In this document: one piece after another, positions 17,904-25,858 of the stretch
How positions within the stretch are numbered: the stretch's first letter is position 1
How the letters are laid out: each line of letters starts with the position of its first letter
NCBI GenBank assembly: GCA_014058405.1
Contig: CP047423.1
Location: 1,240,001-1,304,000 of the forward strand
Reading direction: 5' to 3'
DNA: 64,000 bases
Source of the DNA: Candidatus Nitrospira kreftii
Lineage (GTDB): Bacteria > Nitrospirota > Nitrospiria > Nitrospirales > Nitrospiraceae
Program-made: the position numbers and the translations under genes
The notes under the pieces: model-generated
Seen by the model: the letters and a program-made list of their open reading frames with translations, nothing else
The model's database searches: none
What the model was told of the DNA's origin: nothing

Positions 17904-18490
17904 GCCGACTTGTCCTGCTCCCAGTAGGTGTGCAATGACTCTCGCAGTTTTGACATGCCGAGCCTGATACGGGCTGTGACGGCGTCGAGCGGCTGATTAA
18001 GTCGCGTGGCAACCTCTACCGGGGGCAGTCCTTCGTAGTACGATAATTCAATGGCTTGCCGTTGCGCCTGCGGTAGGTCTGCCAAGGTTGTGCTGATCAC
18101 GGTTCGTAGCGCCTGATCGGCTGGTGACTCGAACTGCGCGGCTGTCGTCCCATTCTGTGCGTCATCGGTGGAGACATTGTGGCGACGAACAGGGGGTTGA
18201 GATGTCCGTAATCGGTCGATGGCTCGACTACGCGTCAGGATCAGCAGCCAGGCGATCGGCGTCCCGCGTCCAACATCATAACGAACCGCTTTTCTCCACA
18301 CATCGACGAACAGGTCCTGAAGGACCTCCGCCGCTTCCTCCCGACCTCCCAGGATTCGCACGGCGAGGCTGAAAAGCACCGTGCTTGATTGATCGTAGAG
18401 TTGGCTGAAGGCGAGGTGATCGCCTTTGCCGGCCCGAGCGGCTACTTTCGGGTCGATAGCGGACGCGGCGTGCGGAAGAGTTGAGTCCAT
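17900..18490 (-). CDS. ECF-family RNA polymerase sigma factor
   Basis: This protein of about 196 residues has sigma region 2 (AFSQLYDQSSTVLFSLAVRILGGREEAAEVLQD and the -10 recognition part DVWRKAVRYDVGRGTPIAWL) and region 4 with the helix-turn-helix in QRQAIELSYYEGLPPVEVATRLNQPLDAV. It resembles SigK/RpoE-type factors held by membrane anti-sigma proteins. I chose the ATG at 18490; a TTG at 18526 is possible. It lies 126 bases downstream of the last gene of the RiPP cluster on the same strand, so it could be read from the same transcript or control it. Confidence 0.85.
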   Translation of the reverse strand: MDSTLPHAASAIDPKVAARAGKGDHLAFSQLYDQSSTVLFSLAVRILGGREEAAEVLQDLFVDVWRKAVRYDVGRGTPIAWLLILTRSRAIDRLRTSQPPVRRHNVSTDDAQNGTTAAQFESPADQALRTVISTTLADLPQAQRQAIELSYYEGLPPVEVATRLNQPLDAVTARIRLGMSKLRESLHTYWEQDKSA

Positions 18491-18616
18491 GGAATGGTAT
18501 GGGTGGTGATTGATCCGGTTGTCCAACGACAGGTCACAACTATAGCACCCTCAATTCACTCCACGAAGAAATCGCGAAAAAGAATGCGAGTTCGTACGCG
18601 TGCAAAAAAGGATTTG

Positions 18617-19459
18617 TTATTGATTTTTGGTGGCCGTTGTTGAGCGTCGGATCGAGTGAGGAGAGGACTGGACCGGATGGCACGATTCAATCGCTTCCAA
18701 AACAAGCGCGGTGGTCATAGGGCGCAGGAATGGGCGGATCTGCATGCGCCAGGGACCCGGCGTGCAGATTCCAAAATAGGCTGGACCGACGTGAATCATC
18801 AGCAGGATACCGCTGCCGGTATGGGGCGACAGGTATTGTTTGAGCTGATCGAGATGCACCTGGTCTCGTGTCACATATCCATCGATGGACTGCAGCGCTG
18901 CTCGCTCCATAACGGTGATTGTCATCAGTTTTCGGAGGATAACGCGGAAAATTCCCTTGATGCCAGGAATTCCAGCGATCCAATTCATGAATGCGACGAT
19001 GAGAGCTTTTGCCAATCGCGGATTCCACATCCATGCCGCCGCATCCCATTCAGAATCATCCGGCATTCCCAGGGATGATAATCGAGGTCGGCGAACGTCG
19101 AGCCGCTTCCCATCGCGGAAGACACAATCGACCCGTCCGACGACTTGCCGAATGGAGACCGCTTCGTATGGACCGGTAGCGGCGTCTCCTTGCAGAAAAA
19201 GCTGGTGACCTTCGATGCCATGAATACGGTGACAAACAAATAACCCGTCAAGTCGGTAGACGACGACATCGCCAAGCTTCAAATCGGTTGTCTCTTGGAG
19301 TTCGAGTTTGTCCCGTTTCTGAATCGTCGGAGCCATACTCTCCGAATGTATGATAGGTGCCATCACATTCCGTAGGATGAGCCAGTGCACGGCTTCCGGT
19401 AATCCCTGGACCGAGAAGCTGGTTGAGGAAGTTGATGGGTTGAGTAGGCGCGTGGTCAT
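18617..19459 (-). CDS. S26-type signal peptidase-like protein (RiPP cluster)
   Basis: This 280-residue protein carries a peptidase S26 core: the nucleophile in ESMAPT (serine about residue 41), the strand LKLGDVVVYR, and CHRIHGIEG, where a histidine stands at the place of the general base as in archaeal/ER-type signal peptidases rather than a lysine. No clear N-terminal membrane helix precedes the serine, so it may act in the cytoplasm. A C-terminal half of about 150 residues is not recognised. The ATG at 19459 overlaps the stop of the nucleotidyltransferase as ATGA, which decides the start. In this cluster it is the natural candidate for leader removal from the modified peptide. Confidence 0.65.
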   Translation of the reverse strand: MTTRLLNPSTSSTSFSVQGLPEAVHWLILRNVMAPIIHSESMAPTIQKRDKLELQETTDLKLGDVVVYRLDGLFVCHRIHGIEGHQLFLQGDAATGPYEAVSIRQVVGRVDCVFRDGKRLDVRRPRLSSLGMPDDSEWDAAAWMWNPRLAKALIVAFMNWIAGIPGIKGIFRVILRKLMTITVMERAALQSIDGYVTRDQVHLDQLKQYLSPHTGSGILLMIHVGPAYFGICTPGPWRMQIRPFLRPMTTALVLEAIESCHPVQSSPHSIRRSTTATKNQ

Positions 19460-20418
19460 AGCGGACCGCGCACTGGCGTAGTGGTGAGCCGACAAACCAC
19501 CCGTCGAATCAGATCAAGTGCAGCGGTCGTGAGGTGATAGAAGCGCGAGAGTCTCGTCTTCCAGGGCCGGACTTGTCCTGCCGGACCATATCGGTAGGAG
19601 AGGAATGTTGCTGAGGGGAATAGCCGCCGCTTGAGCCAACCCATCTTCTCGCTGTCTGGTTGCGTGAGGAACAATAGAAGATGGCCGAGTTCCGGCAAGG
19701 GTTCCGTCGTCACCAGCTTCCGAAGCAGCCAGGCCAGCATCTTCTCGTGTTGCTTTGTGGGGCCTAGCATCGCCAGAACGTTATCAGGAATGGGGAGTGC
19801 GGGAAAGATTTTCATAACATGCGACAGCCCATGAAAGAGAGACACGTGCAGTTTGGCCTGTCTGGTTCGTGCGACGACCACAGGCCAATCAGGCGCCTCT
19901 TTCTCGATGAGAAGTTTCAGATCATGCACGAACGAGGCGGACAAATGCCCTCGATGGATGACATTGTAAGCGGTCAGATAAAGCAGCAGATCGGCGGTTT
20001 CGAGGCAGGAAATCGTCGTCGCGTCGACTGGTCTCCTCCGCGCACGCTTCCAGACCGAATCGAGTTCTGGCTGATCGAGGTACCACAGGGTTGTGATTAG
20101 ATCGAGGGAAAGCCTACTCCCTGCGGACACATATGCTGGATTACCGTCGATCTGTTGGGTGAAGCCGAGGTTGCGAAGCTCCCGGTCAATGGCGGGCAAA
20201 TCCGATTCGTGGACCAGTACGTCGACATCTGAGAGGGGCCGAGCCCCTCGGACTCCATAGAGGCGTGAAAGAATATCCGCGCCTTTCAAGACGATGAACT
20301 CGATTCCTTGTTGACGAAACCGTTCAGCGATCAGCGTGAATTCTTCCAGGATCGCCCGATTTCTGATACTGACCTGAGTATAGGCCTCAAGCAGGTCGTC
20401 GAGGATTGAGGAAGGCAT
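19456..20418 (-). CDS. Nucleotidyltransferase (NTP_transf_5-like), RiPP cluster
   Basis: This 320-residue protein fits the uncharacterised nucleotidyltransferase family often seen beside lasso-peptide and other RiPP genes. The active-site strand EFIVLKGADIL is followed by RPLSDVDVLV, whose two aspartates (residues 64 and 66) should bind the metal ions. The rest is mostly helical, with no membrane segment. The start at 20418 overlaps the preceding radical SAM gene by 32 bases, showing tight coupling. It may transfer a nucleotide to the peptide or to a partner protein; no substrate can be read from the sequence. Confidence 0.7.
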   Translation of the reverse strand: MPSSILDDLLEAYTQVSIRNRAILEEFTLIAERFRQQGIEFIVLKGADILSRLYGVRGARPLSDVDVLVHESDLPAIDRELRNLGFTQQIDGNPAYVSAGSRLSLDLITTLWYLDQPELDSVWKRARRRPVDATTISCLETADLLLYLTAYNVIHRGHLSASFVHDLKLLIEKEAPDWPVVVARTRQAKLHVSLFHGLSHVMKIFPALPIPDNVLAMLGPTKQHEKMLAWLLRKLVTTEPLPELGHLLLFLTQPDSEKMGWLKRRLFPSATFLSYRYGPAGQVRPWKTRLSRFYHLTTAALDLIRRVVCRLTTTPVRGPL

Positions 20419-21445
20419 GGGTATGCTGCTCCAGTTTCGCCCATTCTCGATAGTGGGGCAGACAGACGCTCATGTCGCCGCTTTCCAACCACGCATCATT
20501 CCGTCCCTGCCGACAATAGGACCTGACATCACAAGTCGGACATTCATACCGATCGTTTGGATGAGCCTCATCGACGGTTCGTTTGAGGCATTCCCATCCT
20601 TTCTTGACCGTACCGGTCTTGAGATCGTACCGAGGGATCGGAAAGGCTGTGCACAGATTCATTTCACCGTACGGTGTAATGGCAAACCGAGTATGGCCAC
20701 AGGCGCATTCGATGAATTCCTCGGCTGCGAAGCAGGGTTCTTCGACCGGCGCCGATCCCCATTGGGGGAGCATGTTTTGATCAATACGGATCTTGGTCTC
20801 AGCAGGAAGCCGGTATTGGAGTGGGGTGAGGTCACCAGTTACGGTCGGAGTGAGATCAAACGAATACTGAAACTTGCAGTTTAATTCTTCGGCGATGGAT
20901 CGGCAAAGGTGAATCTCCTCATAGTTGAGGGCGGTGACCGGCATGCGCAGGACGATCGGGATAGTGCCTGAGGTCAGAAGAGCCAGTCCACGACGAAACG
21001 CGACATACGATCCGGCAACGGCCGTCATCCGTTCATATGTGGTGGCTGTCGCGCCGTAAATAGACACGCAGACCTGTTCGGTGCCGACGTCATGGAGTAG
21101 GCGTACGAACTCGGTCGTCACCCGCGTGGCATTGGTGAGTATTCGAATCACAAGCCCTCGTTGCCTGGTGTGGCGGAGAATCTCCTGAAGGTCCGGCCGA
21201 GTGCCAAGCTCGCCACCAGTAAACGTTACGGTGAGAATGCCGAATTCCGCTAGTTGATCAAGGATTGTCTGGATCTCTCCTGTGGTGAGTTCCTGCGGCA
21301 AGGCGCGATGGGTTGGGTTGAAACAATGGACGCAACGCAGATTGCAGCCGTACGTGAGTTCAAAGGTCACGCAATCCGGATGGCGCCGTTGTCGCGCCTT
21401 CCATGATAATTCTTCCAAGAATGTGTCGGCGTCGAGCTGTTTCAT
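20387..21445 (-). CDS. Radical SAM/SPASM protein, RiPP cluster (third)
   Basis: This 352-residue enzyme has the 4Fe-4S SAM-binding motif CNLRCVHC (cysteines 34, 38, 41) at the top of a partial TIM barrel, the SAM-binding GGE in TVTFTGGELG, and a cysteine-rich C-terminal SPASM domain (CACGHTRFAITPYGEMNLC, then CPTCDVRSYC and a late Cys) for extra clusters. Such enzymes make thioether, C-C or other crosslinks in peptides. The ATG at 21445 overlaps the stop of the HPr-kinase-like gene (ATGA) and leaves out an upstream open stretch that has no family content. It lies after the precursor gene, unlike the other two radical SAM genes. Confidence 0.8.
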   Translation of the reverse strand: MKQLDADTFLEELSWKARQRRHPDCVTFELTYGCNLRCVHCFNPTHRALPQELTTGEIQTILDQLAEFGILTVTFTGGELGTRPDLQEILRHTRQRGLVIRILTNATRVTTEFVRLLHDVGTEQVCVSIYGATATTYERMTAVAGSYVAFRRGLALLTSGTIPIVLRMPVTALNYEEIHLCRSIAEELNCKFQYSFDLTPTVTGDLTPLQYRLPAETKIRIDQNMLPQWGSAPVEEPCFAAEEFIECACGHTRFAITPYGEMNLCTAFPIPRYDLKTGTVKKGWECLKRTVDEAHPNDRYECPTCDVRSYCRQGRNDAWLESGDMSVCLPHYREWAKLEQHTHAFLNPRRPA

Positions 21446-22347
21446 AGGACGGTCGTGTGAAGCTCCGATGAGCGATCGAGCAAGAAATCGACGATGTCGA
21501 GTTGGTTCAGAAACGCCAGGCCTCGGCAGGGCATCGTCGTGGTCAACGATGTGAGTACTTCCAGCGTGGTCGCTACGCCCGAGCGGTCCCAGTGCGGAAG
21601 GAACGCTTGTTGGAGCATCCGAGTCACCACTGTGGATGGCTTCAGGAGATCGATTCGGTGTCGCTCCCGCCCATGCTGAATACAATAGAGCGCAGTCATC
21701 GGTGCCAATGCGTTCGCGGCATACTGTCCTGATCCGACCCACGGTGTGCCAAACAGGACAAAGCCGGGGTTGCCCATCCGTACGATGACCCGCTCGTCGC
21801 TCAGGACGGTGGCGCCTCGGTCGGCGAATATTTCTGCAATGGTTGATTTGCCCGCCCCCGAAGGGCCGGTGAATACATAGCCCTGTTCGCAAAAGGACAG
21901 GCCGGATGCGTGCAAGAGGATTCCACCTTCACGGGCGAGGTACGACAAAAAACAGACCTCGATGAGCGGATTGAACAGCTGCATGGGACTCCATCCGACT
22001 TGCCCATCCGCTAGATCGGGAAGAATCCATGCCCGGACTGAACGGTAGTCGTCCGAAATACAGGCCCGCACCCGTGGTTGGAGAATTTTGGGGTCGAGAG
22101 ATTCAAACAGCAGTCCAGTCTTCGATTCGAAGAGCTTCCAGCAGCCGTGCGACGAATCGAACTTGAGCCGGCCCGTCGGAAGTTCCGGGAGTGGGGAGAC
22201 AACCGTCACGTCGACCTGAATATCCGGGGAGGAAATCGAAGGGGCGAGAAATCTATCGAACGGCCGAAGCGGCCAGGTGAGGCAGGGATGATAGTCCGCT
22301 TCGTGCACCTGCACTGTGTAGCCGCCGATTTGAACAGTCAGGTCCAT
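21442..22347 (-). CDS. HPr-kinase-like protein, RiPP cluster
   Basis: This 301-residue protein resembles HPr kinase-related proteins found in peptide maturation clusters. A poorly conserved N-terminal half is followed by the P-loop GPSGAGKST (residues 161-169), preceded by the typical GGILLHASGL strand, and then SDERVIVR in the nucleotide-binding region. It lacks the full phosphatase motif of true HprK. Relatives in lasso-peptide clusters phosphorylate the peptide. The ATG at 22347 lies eight bases after the precursor stop, so it is probably translated with it. Phosphorylation of a Ser or Thr in the core peptide is a testable inference. Confidence 0.7.
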   Translation of the reverse strand: MDLTVQIGGYTVQVHEADYHPCLTWPLRPFDRFLAPSISSPDIQVDVTVVSPLPELPTGRLKFDSSHGCWKLFESKTGLLFESLDPKILQPRVRACISDDYRSVRAWILPDLADGQVGWSPMQLFNPLIEVCFLSYLAREGGILLHASGLSFCEQGYVFTGPSGAGKSTIAEIFADRGATVLSDERVIVRMGNPGFVLFGTPWVGSGQYAANALAPMTALYCIQHGRERHRIDLLKPSTVVTRMLQQAFLPHWDRSGVATTLEVLTSLTTTMPCRGLAFLNQLDIVDFLLDRSSELHTTVL

Positions 22348-22354
22348 GGTGCTT

Positions 22355-22600
22355 CTATGACGCGCGAGGTCCGGAATCGTGGCATGTCCTTCCCATGTAC
22401 ATGGCCGGCAGGACTGAGCGCTTGCAGCCCGTAGGACTCGCACCAGGATAGTTGCTACATCCGGTTGGAGGGCGGCAGCCGACCGTTCCTCCCGCAGATG
22501 TGGCCATCGTGGCCAGACTACAGGTGGCCAAGATAGCTTGCTCTTGGTCCAGCACCACTTCGTAGAGTTGGGGTGGGGTATAGGGTTTCTTGCCGTTCAT
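22355..22600 (-). CDS. Candidate RiPP precursor peptide
   Basis: This 81-residue peptide lies in the middle of the maturation cluster and has its own strong ribosome-binding site (AGGAGG, nine bases before ATG). The N-terminal leader-like part (MNGKKPYTPPQLYEVVLDQE) is charged and amphipathic with a YTPPQL element, a pattern common in leaders bound by PqqD-like domains. The C-terminal part has five cysteines (27, 42, 48, 59, 73), many Gly, Ser, Thr and Pro, and two PTGC repeats (45-48 and 56-59). No signal peptide is visible. It is probably cut and modified by the neighbouring enzymes; product class (sactipeptide, ranthipeptide or other) cannot be told from sequence. Confidence 0.7.
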   Translation of the reverse strand: MNGKKPYTPPQLYEVVLDQEQAILATCSLATMATSAGGTVGCRPPTGCSNYPGASPTGCKRSVLPAMYMGRTCHDSGPRAS

Positions 22601-22636
22601 ATCGGGATTCCTCCTGAAGAAAGAGCGGATAGGTGT

Positions 22637-23752
22637 TCAGCCACGGGATATACCAAGGGGGTGGAGCAGCTTCTGTTGTGTTGCCATTTCTGCACGGGCC
22701 AAGGCCACATCACAATTGTAAGGAATCGGCGCCTCGGAATTTCCGCATTCCCACCGTGCTTCTGTCGGCTTTTGGTCGCAAAAGGACTGAAGCTTGCAGG
22801 TTCTGCAGGGAACGTCCTGTTGATAGCGTAGGGATGCAATGTCCGTAAAGAGCCGGTCGATCGCGTCGCGTAGGGAATAGGTCCGCAGCGAATAGCGCCG
22901 CTCATACTGCAATGTGCAGGTGCCGAGTTCTCCTCGCGCATTGATGTGAATGGTGTTCGTGCCGCAGCCGCAGCGGTAGAGCAGATCCAGGGGCCGTTGT
23001 AATAGTTCCGAGGCCATCCGGCATTCTTCTTCAGAGGGAGCCTCTCCCATCAATTCCAACTGCAATGTGGCCACATCGGAGGGTGCCAATCGGTACGAGA
23101 GGGAAGATAGATTGCCGTCGAGCCGGGGTGACAGTGCCGTGGTGAGACTGAATGGTTGCCCGAAAGATTCGACGAAAGTTTTGATCCCCGGCAACTCCTG
23201 TCGGTTCCAATTCATTCCTTTCGTCTTCAGCGTAAAGGGGAGATCAGCTTTTCGAAGGAGATCCAGCCCGCGCCGAAAGGCTCGAAAGGAGCCAGGCACC
23301 TGAGTGAACCAATCGAAGGAGGATTCGTCGATTGAATGGCAGGACATGTCGATCGTAAACGGGGGTTGAGCCTGAAGTCGTGTCACCATCGCCTCTGTGA
23401 ACAGGGTGCCGTTGGTATAGAGTTGAAGCAGAAAGCCGCGGCGATATGCGTGGTCATAGATTTCCCAAAAGCGAGGGTGCTGAAATACCTCACCTCCTGT
23501 CAGGTTCAACCAGAGAATTCCGAGTTCAGCCATGTCGTCGATCAGCCGGGTGATCTCGGGGAGGGACAGCTCTTGGGCGATCCAATCCTTATCGTTGTAC
23601 GGATCGGTATAGCAGTGGCGGCAATGGAGGTTGCATCGGTACGTCAGTTCGAGTTGTGCGTTGGTGACATGATGGGCGTCCGTGGCGTGGGTATGGATGC
23701 GTCGGCTGAACTCGCCGTACGCCATAGCGGGAAGCCTCCGTGCATCAGACAT
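22637..23752 (-). CDS. Radical SAM/SPASM protein, RiPP cluster (second)
   Basis: This 371-residue enzyme has CNLHCRHC (cysteines 40, 44, 47), the GGE motif in LNLTGGEVFQH, and a rich SPASM tail: CGCGTNTIHINARGELGTC, then CRTCKLQSFC and CDVA near the end, enough for two auxiliary clusters. It is the radical SAM protein directly upstream of the precursor gene, 37 bases away, so it is the first candidate for forming Cys- or side-chain crosslinks. The start overlaps the previous radical SAM stop by eight bases and has GAGGTG before it. Confidence 0.82.
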   Translation of the reverse strand: MSDARRLPAMAYGEFSRRIHTHATDAHHVTNAQLELTYRCNLHCRHCYTDPYNDKDWIAQELSLPEITRLIDDMAELGILWLNLTGGEVFQHPRFWEIYDHAYRRGFLLQLYTNGTLFTEAMVTRLQAQPPFTIDMSCHSIDESSFDWFTQVPGSFRAFRRGLDLLRKADLPFTLKTKGMNWNRQELPGIKTFVESFGQPFSLTTALSPRLDGNLSSLSYRLAPSDVATLQLELMGEAPSEEECRMASELLQRPLDLLYRCGCGTNTIHINARGELGTCTLQYERRYSLRTYSLRDAIDRLFTDIASLRYQQDVPCRTCKLQSFCDQKPTEARWECGNSEAPIPYNCDVALARAEMATQQKLLHPLGISRG

Positions 23753-24656
23753 GCGTCACCTCGGGGCGGAGAAGATCGGTCGTGGCTTCGGGTTTCCATC
23801 GACAGCCGAACGAAGGCAGGTAGTCGTAGAATCCTTCCTGGAACGATCCCTTCCGCAGATCATAGCCCTGAGCACGGTTTCCGGAGCACAGTTGGAGAAA
23901 GCCGTAGGCGTCGATGTGAAATCGCCGTACCCCGCTGCGGCAGGGGCGTGTGTCCGGGACTTGTTTTTGGCAGGCCTCGCGTAGGAGCTGAGTATCTTGT
24001 CGATGGAGTTCGTCGAGAGCCTCCGGTTCAAGCGCAAACCGAAAGGGAGCACCGGACCCATCAAGCGCCGGTCGAATCTCCTCACCAAGTTTGTAGCCCA
24101 CAGATTCGATGGTATCGACATAGCGCTTGATCGGGAGGATCTCGTGTCGGTTCAACGTCAAGGCTGTCGACTTGAGTGTCAGAGGGATTCGCCGCTCGGT
24201 CAACCAGGCGATTGCTTGCCGACACCGTTGAAACGATCCTCGCCCCAACGTGACCTGTTCGAACGTGGCTTCCGTCATTCCGTGTAAGCTGATTTCGATT
24301 CGGTGAGGAGGGAGCGTCGCCAAGCGGTCGGCAATCGACTCGGTGATCAAGGTCCCGTTGGTAAACAGCGTCACCAGAAATCCTAATGTGATCGCCCGTT
24401 CATAGATTTGGAAAAAGTCGGGCCGCGCCAGCGGCTCACCACCGGTCAGGCAGAGTTCCAGGCATCCAGCTTGAGCAAGTTCCTCCATAATACGAAGTAG
24501 CTCGGCGGTCGACAGTTCTTGTCGGATCCGCTCCGGTTCATTGAAGCAGTCCGTGTAGCACATGACACAATGAAGATTACAGCGACAGGTGACTTCCCAT
24601 TGACAGGCGAGTGGGAAGCGGTCGGGCAAGTGATCCAGCTTACGTTGCTGAACCAT
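23745..24656 (-). CDS. Radical SAM protein with short C-terminus, RiPP cluster (first)
   Basis: This 303-residue enzyme has CNLHCVMC (cysteines 26, 30, 33; an extra Cys at 24), GGE in LCLTGGEPLARP, and NGTL/LTLK barrel elements. The C-terminal auxiliary domain is shorter than in the other two: only CRSGVRRFHIDAYGFLQLC and one later Cys, so at most one extra cluster. It starts within the PqqD-like gene (17-base overlap) with AGGAGGTG before its ATG. The close link with the PqqD-like protein suggests it works on the leader-bound peptide. Reaction unknown. Confidence 0.8.
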   Translation of the reverse strand: MVQQRKLDHLPDRFPLACQWEVTCRCNLHCVMCYTDCFNEPERIRQELSTAELLRIMEELAQAGCLELCLTGGEPLARPDFFQIYERAITLGFLVTLFTNGTLITESIADRLATLPPHRIEISLHGMTEATFEQVTLGRGSFQRCRQAIAWLTERRIPLTLKSTALTLNRHEILPIKRYVDTIESVGYKLGEEIRPALDGSGAPFRFALEPEALDELHRQDTQLLREACQKQVPDTRPCRSGVRRFHIDAYGFLQLCSGNRAQGYDLRKGSFQEGFYDYLPSFGCRWKPEATTDLLRPEVTHV

Positions 24657-24951
24657 CGTGGGTGGGCACCTCCTGAATAGCCCCGATCATGAGCAGATCT
24701 GTCAGTAAGGTCTCAAAGTCGTGATGCAGCTGTTCTGCGGCGACGTCGTAGATGCCACCGATTTCATGCTCAATGGACAGCGCTGAGCGTATTCCGTCGA
24801 TGGCGTTCCAGAAGACGGCACCGGTCTCGTTCAGGACGTAGATGCTGTTAGCCTCGGCCAGATTCCGACGGATCGGAACCAGGATACATTCGCCTGCGAC
24901 TTCTCGCTGCACAAAATCGGAGTGCTTCACGTAGACCGGGGAAGAAGACAT
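24640..24951 (-). CDS. PqqD-like peptide recognition protein, RiPP cluster
   Basis: This protein of about 103 residues matches the PqqD/RRE fold: a beta hairpin (VQREVAGECILVPI, then AEANSIYVLNETGAVFWNAID) followed by helices with EIGGIYDVAAEQLHHDFETLLTDLLMIGAI. Such proteins bind the leader and hand the peptide to radical SAM enzymes. It is a separate protein here, as in PQQ synthesis, and not fused. The ATG at 24951 gives a normal length but has no good ribosome-binding site; an ATG at 25071, inside the methyltransferase gene, would add 40 residues of low complexity. It overlaps the first radical SAM gene. Confidence 0.75.
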   Translation of the reverse strand: MSSSPVYVKHSDFVQREVAGECILVPIRRNLAEANSIYVLNETGAVFWNAIDGIRSALSIEHEIGGIYDVAAEQLHHDFETLLTDLLMIGAIQEVPTHDGSAT

Positions 24952-25054
24952 CGTCGGGAGGATACCAAATATATCGCGTACCTTCCAGGGCTTTTGTTCA
25001 CGCTCGTGGTCGCACTGCGGAACGAGATCAGGACCCAGGGGCGATGGACGTGGG

Positions 25055-25855
25055 TCAGCCGAGGACGACATAACCGTTGGCCCAGTTGAGCGCATGAATG
25101 GTGGCGCCGGTCTCGGTCACTTCCGAACGTAGCTCTTCTTCGGTTGTGAAGATGTGGAGGAAGTGAGTTTGGTGGCAGGTATCGCCCGGCTGGTAATTTT
25201 TGTTGGCTCCGGGCAGCTTAATGATGTGTCTGGCCAGAGCGAGCGTCAATCGTTGGGTCGTCGTGTCGGGCTCCCGACCAACCATGAAGTTTAAAATCGC
25301 CCGTCCCTGTGGCTTGAGGGAGGTACGTAGGCTTCGCAGCCAGGTCTGTCGTTGACGTTTCCCAGGGATCGCACTGTACATGACACTTGGCAACAGGATG
25401 TAGTCGACGCTGGCGGCTCTCACCGGCATAGCCAGGAAACTGGCCTGAACAAACCAGACGAATGCATTCCGCGCAGTCGCACGCTGGCTGGCCCACTGCA
25501 ATGCATCGAAATGCAGTTCGAGGCCTACCACACGATAGCCTTGTTGGGCAATTGCGATGGATTCGCGTCCTACACCGGTCCCTAGAACTAAGACCGTTCC
25601 AATCCTGCTCATATGGTGGGCCAACACGTCTTCTTCCCATGGTTCGAGTGCCCAGATAGGGGAGTCCCCAGGGTATTGAACCGGCGCATTGTGATAGGTC
25701 TGTCCATAGTGGGCCTGAAGATAACGAGTGAGCTCGTCTGGGGACGCAACGGCCGGGAGCACACCGGTCAGCAGCTGTTGGATGCGGAAGAGAAACGTGA
25801 TGATGCGGGTGCTGATACCGTCGAAGATTCTGATGCAGAGGATTAGGATACGCAC
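25055..25855 (-). CDS. SAM-dependent methyltransferase
   Basis: This 266-residue class I methyltransferase has the glycine-rich SAM loop in VLVLGTGVGRESIAIA, the acidic end of strand two in VVGLELH, and DYILLPSVMYS. An N-terminal hydrophobic stretch (residues 1-25) may attach it to the membrane. It starts at a GTG three bases after the glycosyltransferase-like gene ends, with TAGGAA before it, and runs into the PqqD-like gene. It may methylate the RiPP or a lipid; the substrate cannot be seen. Confidence 0.75.
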   Translation of the reverse strand: MRILILCIRIFDGISTRIITFLFRIQQLLTGVLPAVASPDELTRYLQAHYGQTYHNAPVQYPGDSPIWALEPWEEDVLAHHMSRIGTVLVLGTGVGRESIAIAQQGYRVVGLELHFDALQWASQRATARNAFVWFVQASFLAMPVRAASVDYILLPSVMYSAIPGKRQRQTWLRSLRTSLKPQGRAILNFMVGREPDTTTQRLTLALARHIIKLPGANKNYQPGDTCHQTHFLHIFTTEEELRSEVTETGATIHALNWANGYVVLG

Positions 25856-25858
25856 ATC

